A stretch of DNA of 64,000 nucleotides, from assembly GCF_003171515.1 (NCBI RefSeq), contig NC_089398.1, forward strand, positions 1,612,001-1,676,000. The letters are read 5' to 3'. A model generated the notes under the pieces. The model did not search any database. It worked only from the letters and a program-made list of their open reading frames with translations, and had not been told where the DNA came from. Each line of letters opens with the position of its first letter. The first letter of the stretch is position 1. This stretch comes from Pyrenophora tritici-repentis (taxonomy: Eukaryota > Ascomycota > Dothideomycetes > Pleosporales > Pleosporaceae). Both the position numbers and the translations under genes were made by a program. This document shows, piece after piece, positions 54,540 to 64,000 of this stretch.

Positions 54540-57500
54540 ATGCGTCCCGAGGTCGAGCAGGAGCTTTCGCACACGCTGCTCATTGAGCTGCTCGCATACC
54601 AGTTCGCCTCGCCCGTGAGGTGGATTGAGACGCAAGATGTTGTCCTCGGCGAGAAGACAACAGAGCGCATCGTCGAGATTGGCCCCGCCGACACCCTCGG
54701 CGTCATGGCTAAGCGCACACTCGCCAGCAAATACGAAGGACACGATGCGGCGCGGTCGCTGCAGCGTCAAATTCTGTGCTACAACAAGGACGCAAAGGAC
54801 ATTTACTACGATGTCGACCCCATAGAGGAGGAGCCAGAGGCGCCGGCTGCGAGCAGTGGGGGTGCTGCCGCGCCTGCTTCTTCTGCACCGGCTGCCTCAG
54901 CACCCGTCGCCGCCGCTCCTCCTCCAGGTGCTGGTCCAGCTGCCCAGGTACCAGACGAGCCAGTCACAGCTACCGATATTCTGCGGACATTGGTGGCCCA
55001 GAAGCTGAAGAAGCCGCTCATGGACATTCCGCTGACCAAGGCCATCAAAGATTTGGTCGGAGGCAAGTCGATATGCATATTCTGGCCAGACTTCCAACTA
55101 ACCAATCCATAGGCAAGTCCACACTTCAGAACGAGATACTCGGAGACCTGGGCAAGGAATTCGGCTCAACCCCCGAGAAGCCAGAAGATACCCCCCTCGA
55201 CGAGCTCGGTGCTTCTATGCAGGCTACCTTCAATGGTCAGCTTGGAAAGCAGTCGTCCTCCCTCATTGCCCGTATGGTGTCCTCCAAGATGCCCGGTGGC
55301 TTCAACATCACAGCCGTGCGCAAGCACCTCGAGACAAGATGGGGCCTAGCCCAGGGACGACAGGACGGTGTTTTGTTGCTCGCCATCACTAACGAGCCAG
55401 CAGCACGTCTGGGCTCAGAAGCCGACGGAAAGGCTTTCTTGGACGAACAGGCAAACAAGTACGCAGCCACAGCCGGAATCAATCTTTCTGCTCCTACAGC
55501 AGGCGGTGATGCTGGCGGGTCAGGCGGCGGCATGATGATGGACCCTGCGGCCATCGATGCGCTCACCAAGGACCAACGCCAACTCTTCAAGCAGCAACTC
55601 GAGCTGTATGCGCGATACCTCAAGATCGACTTGCGTCTAGGCGACAAGTCCTTTGTCGACTCGCAAAAGGCGCAGTCTGCGCTCCAGGCCCAACTTGACC
55701 TCTGGAACACTGAGCACGGCGAATTCTACGCCTCCGGCATTGAGCCCCAGTTCACACCCCTCAAAGCACGCGTCTACGACTCATCATGGAACTGGGCACG
55801 CCAGGATGCCCTTACCATGTACTACGACATCATCTTCGGCAAGCTCAAGGCGGTTGACCGTGAAATCGTCAGCCGCTGCATTGCCATCATGAACCGCTCA
55901 AACCCTCTTCTTCTAGACTTTATGCAGTACCACATGGACCACTGCCCCACGGAACGTGGTGAGACATATGAGCTTGCAAAGGAGCTCGGCCAACAGCTCA
56001 TCGATAATTGCAAAGACGTCTTGAACGAGGCCCCAGTCTACAAGGACGTCGCAGTACCCACTGCGCCACATCTGGAGATAGATGCCAAGGGCAACATGAA
56101 CTACGAAGAAGCCCCGAGGGCGAGCGTCCGCAAGCTCGAGCACTATGTTCGCGAGATGGCCGAAGGCGGAAAGCTGTCTGAGTACGGCAACCGCACAAAG
56201 GTCCAACACGACTTGCAGAGGATCTACAAGCTCATCAAGCAGCAACACAAGCTTTCCAAGGCATCTCAGCTGCAGATCAAGACCCTGTACAGCAACGTCA
56301 TTCGCTCTCTTTCGATGAACGAGGGCCAGATCATGCCTAGCGAAAACGGCAAGGCTGTTGGAGGCAAGCGGGGCCGCAACGGTCGCGTCAACCCGTCTGC
56401 CAAGCAGGGCAAAGTCGAAACGATCCCCTTCTTACATCTCAAGCGCAAAGACGATCATGGCTGGGAGTACAGCAAAAAGCTGACAGGTGTCTACCTGGAC
56501 TGCCTCGAGAATGCTGCTAAGTCTGGTGTTACCTTCCAAGGCAAGTATGCTCTCATGACAGGTGCCGGTGCCGGCTCCATTGGTGCGCAAGTCCTCCAAG
56601 GTCTTATCAGTGGTGGTGCCAAGGTTGTAGTCACTACCTCCAGATTCTCTCGTGAAGTTACCGAGTACTACCAATCCATGTACTCACGATACGGCGCCCG
56701 TGGCTCCCAGCTCATTGTTGTACCTTTCAACCAAGGTAGCAACCAAGATGTTGAGGCTCTGGTCGAATACATTTTCGACACAAAGAAGGGTCTCGGCTGG
56801 GACCTCGATCTGATTGTCCCCTTTGCCGCCATCCCCGAGAATGGTCGTGAGATCGACAGCATTGACTCCAAGTCTGAGCTCGCTCACCGTATCATGTTGA
56901 CTAATCTCCTTCGAATGCTTGGAGCAGTCAAGAAGCACAAGCAAGCCAACGGCTACGAGACACGACCAGCCCAGGTCATTCTTCCACTGTCTCCTAACCA
57001 TGGCACTTTCGGTAACGACGGTCTGTACTCTGAGTCCAAGATGTCCCTAGAGACCCTCTTCTCCAGGTGGCACTCGGAAAGCTGGGGTAACTACCTCACT
57101 ATCTGCGGTGCTGTTATCGGCTGGACACGTGGCACAGGTCTCATGGGTGCCAATAACATTGTCGCGGAGGGCATTGAGAAGTACGGTGTACGCACTTTCT
57201 CTCAGCAGGAAATGGCTTTCAACCTACTCGGTCTCATGGCGCCACCCATTGTCAACCTCTGCCAGGTTGAGCCAGTGTGGGCTGATCTCAATGGTGGCTT
57301 CCAGTACATTCCCAACCTTAAGGATCTTATGACCGATCTTCGCAAAGACCTCACAGAGACAAGCGATATTCGTCGTGCTGTCATCAAGGAGAACGCCATT
57401 GAGAACAAGGTCGTCAACGGCGAGGCGAGCGAGGCTCTGTACAAGAAGGCCAAGGTCGAACCGCGAGCCAACATGAAGTTCGACTTTCCCAAGCTACCTG

Positions 57501-60227
57501 ACTGGGATTCCGAAGTCAAACCTCTCAATGATAATCTCAAGGGCATGGTCGATCTTGAGAAGGTTGTCGTTGTCACCGGTTTCTCAGAAGTGGGCCCCTG
57601 GGGTAACTCCAGGACTCGATGGGAGATGGAAGCTTACGGCGAATTCTCGATCGAGGGATGTGTCGAGATGGCATGGATCATGGGTCTGATCAAGAACCAC
57701 AACGGTCCCTTGAAGGGCAAGAGCTACTCCGGCTGGGTAGACGCGAAAACCAACGAGCCTATTGATGACAAAGACGTCAAGCCCAAGTATGAAAAGTACA
57801 TCTTAGAGCACAGTGGTATCCGTCTGATCGAGCCCGAGCTCTTCAACGGCTATGATCCCAAGAACAAGCAGCTCATGCAAGAGATCCAGATCGAAGAGGA
57901 TCTCGATCCCTTCGAGGCGTCTAAGGAGCTTGCTGATGAATTCAAGAGAGAGCATGGTGACAAGGTTGAGGTCTTCGCGATCGAGGACTCCGGCGAGTAC
58001 ACAGTCCGCATGAAGAAGGGTGCCACTCTCCTCATCCCCAAGGCTCTACGCTTTGACCGTCTCGTCGCCGGTCAGATCCCGACTGGCTGGGATGCGAAAA
58101 AGTACGGCGTTCCTGATGACATTATCTCTCAGGTGGACCCAGTCACGCTCTTTGTGCTCGTATCTACCGCTGAATGTCTCCTTGCCAGCGGAATCACCGA
58201 TCCATACGAGTTCTACCAGTATGTCCACCTCTCTGAGGTTGGTAACTGCATCGGTTCCGGTATCGGTGGTACTACAGCTCTACGTGGAATGTACAAGGAC
58301 CGCTTTATGGACAAGCCAGTTCAAAAGGACATTCTACAGGAGTCTTTCATCAACACTATGAGCGCTTGGGTCAACATGTTGCTCATGTCCTCAACAGGAC
58401 CCATCAAGACTCCTGTCGGTGCCTGCGCCACTGCTGTCGAGTCTATTGACATTGGTTATGATACCATCGTGGAAGGAAAGGCTCGCGTTTGCTTTGTTGG
58501 TGGTTTCGATGATTTCCAGGAAGAGGGATCGTACGAATTCGCCAATATGAAGGCTACCAGCAACGCGGAAGATGAGTTTGCGCATGGCCGCACACCCAGA
58601 GAAATGTCTCGTCCTACTACAACAACCAGGAACGGATTTATGGAGTCACAGGGTTGCGGTATGCAAGTTATCATGGATGCCAAACTCGCGCTCGACATGG
58701 GTGTACCTATCTACGGTATCATTGGTTTCACTGCTACAGCTACCGACAAGATTGGCCGTTCAGTTCCTGCGCCAGGAAAGGGTGTGCTTACGACTGCACG
58801 AGAGGTCCCATCCAAGTTCCCATCTCCTCTCCTTGATATCAAGTACAGGCGCCGACAGATGGACCTGCGACGCAAGCAGATCAAGCAATGGCAAGAATCA
58901 GAAGTCCTATACCTCCAGGAGGAAGTCGCGGCCATGAAGGATGCGACAGGCGAAGATTTTGATGAGGCTGCTTACATTCAGGAGCGTGCCGCCAATATCG
59001 AAATGGAAGCCAAACGCCAAGAAAAGGACGCGCTCAGCAGCTTGGGCAACAACTTCTGGAAGAAAGACCCCCGCATCGCTCCTCTTCGCGGTGCTCTTGC
59101 TACATGGGGTCTTACCATCGATGATCTCGATGTTGCTTCCTTCCACGGTACCTCGACTGTCGCCAATGACAAGAACGAGTCGGACGTCGTTTGCGAGCAG
59201 ATGCGCCATCTTGGTCGTAAGAAGGGCAATGCGCTGCTTGGTATCTTCCAGAAGTATCTTACTGGTCATCCCAAGGGTGCTGCTGGTGCCTGGATGTTCA
59301 ACGGCTGTTTACAAGTGCTCAACACTGGTCTTGTGCCTGGCAACCGCAATGCTGACAACGTCGACAAGATCATGGAGTCGTTCGACTACATTGTCTACCC
59401 ATCTCAAGCCATCCAGACTGATGGTATCAAAGCTTTCTCAGTCACATCATTCGGTTTTGGACAGAAGGGAACCCAAGCTATTGGTATTCACCCCAAGTAT
59501 CTTTACGCCGCGCTTGAACATCATGAGTTTGCTGCCTACAAGCAAAAGGTCGAAGCGCGCCAGAAGAAGGCGTACCGTTACTTCCATGACGGTCTCATCA
59601 ACAACACCATGTTCCGTGCCAAGGATAAGGCGCCTTACGAGGACGACAAGATGAAGGAGATCTTCCTTAACCCGCAAGCACGCGTTACCAAGGACAAGAA
59701 GACGTCGACATACAGCTACCCCAAGACCTCTACACAAGGTCCCAAGAAAGACAAGAAAGCACAGGAAACGATGAAGATGGTTGAGCAGATTACTCAAGCC
59801 ACTGCTTCTGGAAACACCAAGGTTGGTGTAGACGTAGAGGGCCTCAGTTCGCTGAATCTTGAGAACGAAACCTTCATCGAGCGTAACTTCACCGACAAGG
59901 AAGTTGCGTACTGCCGAAAAGCCTCGAACCCACAGGCGAGCTTCACTGGAAAGTGGTCAGCAAAGGAGGCTGTTTTCAAGTCACTTGGTGTAAAAGGCGA
60001 AGGCGCCGGTGCTCCGTTGAAAGACATTGAGATCATCAACGACGAGTCGGGCGCGCCCACTGTTCAGGTACGTCCATCAATACATGTCAAGGAAATCACA
60101 TGCTAACGTTATATAGCTGCACGGCAAAGCTGATGAAGAAGCTAAACGCGTTGGTGTAAAGAGTATCAGCATTAGCATCAGCCACTCGGACGAGCAAGCT
60201 GTCTCCGTCGCCATTGCTCAGTTCTAG
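54540..60227 (+). CDS. FAS2: Fatty acid synthase subunit alpha (ACP-KR-KS-PPT)
   Basis: Exons 54540-55062, 55113-60067 and 60117-60227 encode 1,862 residues. The order is: MPT-completing N-terminus; Ala/Pro linker (about 100-140); acyl carrier protein with the phosphopantetheine serine in VGGKS (Ser177); ketoreductase with TGAGAGSIG (about 658); ketosynthase with GACATAVES (Cys1279); C-terminal phosphopantetheinyl transferase with GVDVEGLSS (Asp1748) and [10 protein letters not shown]. The first intron (55063-55112) uses a GC donor (AG/GCAAGT..CATAG) two codons before the ACP serine. The second is GTACGT..ATAG. The protein carries the growing chain on its ACP inside the barrel formed with FAS1 and activates its own ACP. 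Confidence 0.97.
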
Positions 60228-60981
60228 ACACGTACCGCCGGTGGCAATATATTCATGTTCACCACGATAGATGAAAAGGCAGTAGACTTGGCAGAAACGC
60301 GTTGTTCTCTTTGCCTTTTCCGGGCGGGCGTTGGGGCGTGTTCGGAGCTATGTCTATTGGCTAGTTGGATTTGGCTGGGGTTCTAAGACTTATGTATTGT
60401 AATGCAGTATCAATAAACATGTGCAAAACTATCATTGGGTGTTTAGATGTGCCGTGTTCGATTGTATCCACGGCTTGCTGATTGTGACGGTGATGTCATC
60501 CCTGTTCAGCCCCAACCGGTCCGAGATACACTCAACACATGTTTTCGCGAAGGGTTCGCGATAAGTCGGCCCCACTGTTTTTTATTCGGATATGACATCC
60601 GGCGGGGTACAAATATGCGGTTGAGGTGTGCCCTGCAGACTGCGCATGCAGCGGGCATTTTAGCTGCAGCAGTCTGTGCTTTGGCCATGTTTTTGTTGAA
60701 TGCGTTGGGAAGGAACTGGTGGGAAACTGGTTTTATGCACATGTATGTGCTTTTGTAACGGTAGCGGGGCTGACCTGGTTCCTGGTTATGTCAGAGCAGG
60801 AATATCGGTGGGACGCGTTTGTTGGTGTTGTAGGAGGGCCATTTTATATGGGCAGAGATACATGTACTACCATATTCTTCTTTGGAAGTGAGAACTACAG
60901 TACTACTCGTCTCTCATACTCTCGTGCACGGGCGATGGCCAAAAACTCCAAGCCTCAAAACCATATACCCTTCCTTCCCCA
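60228..60981. other. Convergent intergenic region
   Basis: 3' flanks of FAS2 and the astacin-like gene. Frames at 60447-60985 lack protein-like composition. Nothing is supported. Confidence 0.5.
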
Positions 60982-62176
60982 CTAAGTCTCAACATGCCAA
61001 GGATACGTTATCTTAACCCACAGCAAGTCCATCTCACTCGGCTTCCTCATCTGGTACAAAAGCTGCGTGCCCTGGTCATGATCATTCCAATGCACCCACT
61101 CTTCTAGAGCGCATCCATCACCATTCATGCGACACTCCTCGGTTGCGTCTCCGTTTACACTCGGATAGTGCATGATGCTGGAGAGGGCATAACCGATCAT
61201 GGAGGTGATGGGCCAGCCGGGCTCAACCAAGTTGATAATGTAGGCGGAGCAGGAGTATCCGTACTTAATCGCGTGGTACATGTCTAAGCAGAGGCCGTCC
61301 TCGGTGATGCGGTCGCCTTCTGCAGAGCGAGCGCGGTTCCAGCAGTCGGGCCAATCGGCGAGGCGGTGGTAGTCGACGCGGATGTAGGTGTCGCGGTCGG
61401 GGCGGTTGTGCTCGTGAGCCATGCCTGTGATGTCAGTTCGTGTTCAATATCCCTTCGATCCTCGTTTTTTCCAGAATTTGACGCCGTGCTTTCTTACCTA
61501 GAACATGTCCCAGTTCATGCATAGCCCCGAGAAGCGTATATCCATCTGCAATGTGAACGAGTTGCTGTCATGGCTTCCCGTTCTGCGTCAAGCCCACACT
61601 AGCGCCCCAGCTGGTGCCTTCCGTATACTCGATGGCAACAGTGTCTTGGGGTACAGCTAGGTTCCACGTATTGCAGTCACCGCCCGTGGAGCAATACAGT
61701 GGCTTTCCCTGGTTGTTCTTGCGCTCTTGGAAACTAAGTGCGTGGCGAGTATCGCTGCCTGCAGGACCACCCAAGTATCTGCATGATTCCCTAGTCAGCT
61801 TTCCGGCCATTGAAAGGTTTACTCAGTAGTATAGCACTTACTCAATCCACTTTGCCATGGTATTCTCGACGACGCTGCGGACGTTCTTGCGGTCGAACTC
61901 TTCGGTGAAGCAGTACGGAATGATGACTTGGTTGTTGCCATCGCGTGGCCAGGGAATGGGTCCGCCGTTGTTGCCCCAGGCATCAGTTGTACCTTTGCCG
62001 CCGCCGAAGCTGGATGTCGCCTCGAGCTCGGCAATATAAGCAGGCCAGTTGGAAGCCTTGGTACCGTTGGCGTAGACAGGAGCCGGGGTGCCGCAGAAGG
62101 GGCCAAAGTTGATTGTCGAGTCGATTACTGCAGCCGCAGCTGTGAGAGCGGCGAACTGTAAGGCAGTGAAGAGCAT
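60982..62176 (-). CDS. Secreted astacin-type (M12A) zinc metalloprotease
   Basis: Exons 62176-61842, 61778-61600, 61545-61498 and 61424-60982 give 334 residues. ATG 62176 starts a signal peptide (MLFTALQFAALTAAAA). The extended zinc motif is split by an intron: HELGHVLG / MAHEHNRPDRDTY, which carries the three histidines, the catalytic glutamate and the astacin HExxHxxGxxHExxRxDR pattern. The Met-turn is likely SIMHYPS. The third junction is uncertain. My model removes 61546-61599 with a weak GTGTGG donor. Without it the frame reads on smoothly but meets one TGA (61571-61573), which would make the gene a pseudogene. The enzyme would digest extracellular protein. Confidence 0.8.
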
Positions 62177-62548
62177 TATGTTGAAGATCGTTTGGCTGAT
62201 CAAATGTCGCTGCTCGGGTGGAGATGGTAGCGAAGGGCAAGTTAAGTATGAATAGGCGGAGGGGGCGCTCTTTTGACTAACGATGTGTTATGAGGCGGCG
62301 CGAGCGCAATATGCTCTCTTAGACATCAGAGTGAAAGGACGGAATTTCGATGACATAGCTAAGTGCTGAAACGCGAATACCGCCCCTCTGTATTTATGTG
62401 ACCGATGTAATATTATGGCGGACGTAGTTGTCTTGATAGAGATGCGTGGATAATACCCTAGGGAATTGTGCTATGGAGTTCCCCATGGTTGCATTGAGCT
62501 GTCTCACGAGATAGTGCAACACGTATGAGTGACCGATGCCCATCTAGT
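62177..62548. other. Intergenic, promoter of the astacin-like gene
   Basis: Region between the astacin-like start and the stop of the 2H gene, both on the minus strand. No other feature is seen. Confidence 0.5.
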
Positions 62549-63524
62549 TCAGCAAGTCCCAATTACATCTGCCTTCTCTTTCTGCCTGCCAAACTTCAAA
62601 TAGCCCGATTGCAATTCCAAACCTTCCTTCTTGCCCACGGCCCACTCATCTTGAAACTCTTTGAGATTCGCATTGAGCTTCCCAATAAATCGTAAGAATT
62701 CTTTCCTGCCTTCATCTTTTTTGAAGTATTCGTTACCAACAAATCTGCCTAGCGTAATATGCGCAGATGGCGCTGTATAACACATATCGATACTGATACC
62801 GCTCTCTAGCGCTTGTGTGTGCAGGTCAGCCCGGAGGTGATGGTATGTGTAAATTTGGTCCGAGGAGGGGACGAAACTCAACGCAATACCCATGTTATCG
62901 ATATTGATCTGTGGGAACACGAGCTTTGGTCGATGCTTGGAGGTAGGAGAAGCCCCGCAGGCATTTAGCATGCTTTGAATCCTGTCCAAACTAATCTCTT
63001 CCACGACTGCACGGAGATGAGAGACCGGATGGCGATGCGAGAGCTCAATGACTGAGAGGTGAAGGTTCTGAGATGGCATGATGTAAAGATCGGCCCCAAC
63101 TAAGTCTAGGATTTGCTTCTGGAGGGACATGATCAAGTCTAAGATGTTTCGGGGAGGTCGGGCCCAGATAACAGAACAATTGACGTCCTGTGATGCCAGA
63201 TCGTTTTCCACGTCGTCAATATTCGGCTGTCTTTTCTGCTTTTCCAGATATTTGATCAGTGCCTGATCAGGCGTGACTGGGTTAGACACCGCAACAGCAA
63301 ACAACTGTACTTGTTTCGCATAAAATGATTCACGATGTGATTCATACGCTTCCCGGACTTTGATCTAGTCAAGTTTATCATTGGGATTCGCTAAAGGTAG
63401 GTAACTAGCGTACTGGTCTTCCCCGGCACCCAGGATCATCCAGTAATTCCTTATACCAGTTTCTTCGCGATGGAGGACCGGCAGTAAGAGCGGGAAACTC
63501 GAATTTCTTGGTTGCGATAGTCAT
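62549..63524 (-). CDS. 2H phosphoesterase-like protein (RNA ligase / cyclic phosphodiesterase fold)
   Basis: Exons 63524-63414 and 63364-62549 encode 308 residues; the intron is 49 bp (GTACGC..CTAG). The product has the two HxS/T motifs of the 2H superfamily, LHLSVIEL (about 140) and AHITLGRF (about 240), which form the catalytic pair. WARPP and YIMPSQNLH are typical of a fungal subfamily. Relatives hydrolyse 2',3'-cyclic phosphates or ligate RNA ends. The actual substrate here is unknown. The ATG at 63524 is inferred from splicing, since the long exon alone lacks a good start. Confidence 0.72.
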
Positions 63525-64000
63525 ATTCTTTCAGTATAGGGTGGAAGCGTGGAAGCGTGCAACCGTCTCTCTCTGGCGAATTTATAGATCAAGCGATTGC
63601 GAGTGAATCCCGTGTCATTACGTGATTGATAACAGGTAGCGCATATGCACGTCTCTTATATGCAAATGGTGTGTTACAATTAGCGCTGAGTGGCCTGAAC
63701 AGAAACCGGTGACGACGCCGTGTCAAGGTTGCAGGGTGGGGTCCCGAAGTCGGCAGCTTATCCGTTGGCACCTGGATGACACGGCATACTTGACAATGTG
63801 GGTAAGCATTTAATAGTCGTGCCTAGCAACTACAGTAGCCTTTGTACACCAGTATGTAAAGTATAGCTAGGCATCATGTCACTCGGGTGCTATTCAATTG
63901 CGAGTGGAAAATCGTCGGGTCCACTCGATGTTCGCGAATGTGCTCCTTCTGCGCGCACTGCTCTTTCGCCGCAGTCCTTTTTGCAACTTGCCGGCCTCCT
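63525..64000. other. Intergenic, contains MITE family 2 copy C
   Basis: Upstream of the 2H gene. Apart from the MITE at 63767-63890, no gene or repeat is seen to the window edge. Confidence 0.5.
63767..63890 (+). mobile_element. MITE family 2, copy C (most diverged)
   Basis: The left end GGCACCTGGATGACACGGCA and the right end TCATGTCACTCGGGTGC are degenerate mirrors. The interior keeps ACTTGACAATGTGGGTAAGC and GCCTTTGTACACCAGTATGT, which align with copies A and B in the same order. 124 bp and non-coding. Degenerate arms indicate an older insertion. Confidence 0.75.

Noticed and set aside
58941..59654. 237-codon second frame inside FAS2
   Set aside because: Overlaps the ketosynthase/PPT coding region in another frame, with shadow-type composition.
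60447..60985. Small plus-strand frames after FAS2
   Set aside because: Overlapping frames of 103-119 codons with no domain, no conserved start context and no splice support.
1..64000. CRISPR array, bacterial operons or riboswitches
   Set aside because: No spaced short repeats of that kind, and the gene structure is clearly that of a fungal nucleus.

Overview
The window looks like nuclear DNA of a filamentous ascomycete (Pezizomycotina). I infer a dothideomycete, probably Pleosporales, without being able to search. The support is: introns of 45-75 bp with GT..AG ends and CTAAC/CTGAC-like branch sites; a fungal type I fatty acid synthase split into divergently transcribed beta and alpha genes; a CFEM/GPI protein; a UstYa-family protein; a fungal CorA-like protein; and fungal Copia, pogo and Tad/I-type LINE elements. 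Base composition stays near 50% GC even inside the transposons, so I see no strong RIP (AT-rich) blocks.

Layout. 1-8.9 kb is a nested transposon pile, all on the minus strand. A Copia element (gag, protease and integrase only) is interrupted just before its reverse transcriptase by a pogo/Fot-type DNA transposon. That element is in turn cut by a LINE that runs off the left edge at its RT YADD motif. 9.29-9.45 kb is a textbook hAT-type MITE: 59-bp perfect terminal inverted repeats flanked by an 8-bp target duplication. 9.8-24 kb holds host genes: a small multi-spanning membrane protein, a CFEM GPI-anchored protein, a GCIP/cyclin-D1-binding-protein-like protein, a 66-aa protein beside a CorA-like membrane protein, a protein kinase fused to a von Willebrand A domain, and the glucosidase II beta subunit. 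24.18-30.27 kb is a complete second Copia element with identical 192-bp LTRs and a 5-bp target duplication, so it inserted recently. 31-46 kb holds an unrecognised 954-aa protein with a duplicated Cys/His module, a secreted phytase-like/esterase-like protein, a large disordered protein, a UstYa-family protein followed by a CYP52-like P450, and a Brl1/Brr6 nuclear-envelope protein. 46.9-60.2 kb is the FAS1 (beta) / FAS2 (alpha) head-to-head pair with a 1.35-kb shared promoter. 60.9-63.5 kb has a secreted astacin-type metalloprotease and a 2H phosphoesterase.

A second, non-hAT MITE family of about 110-125 bp is present three times (21.5, 36.9 and 63.8 kb), always between genes.

How the genes work together: FAS1 and FAS2 encode the two subunits of one cytosolic alpha6-beta6 machine and are the only clear functional unit. 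The UstYa/P450 pair may be a small oxidation module, but no precursor or synthase lies beside it. The remaining genes are unrelated housekeeping or secreted functions. Exon models were built by hand. Splice sites were chosen by GT/GC..AG ends, continuous reading frame and family fit, and all multi-exon totals divide by three. In several short introns the donor is weak, and this is stated in the entry.
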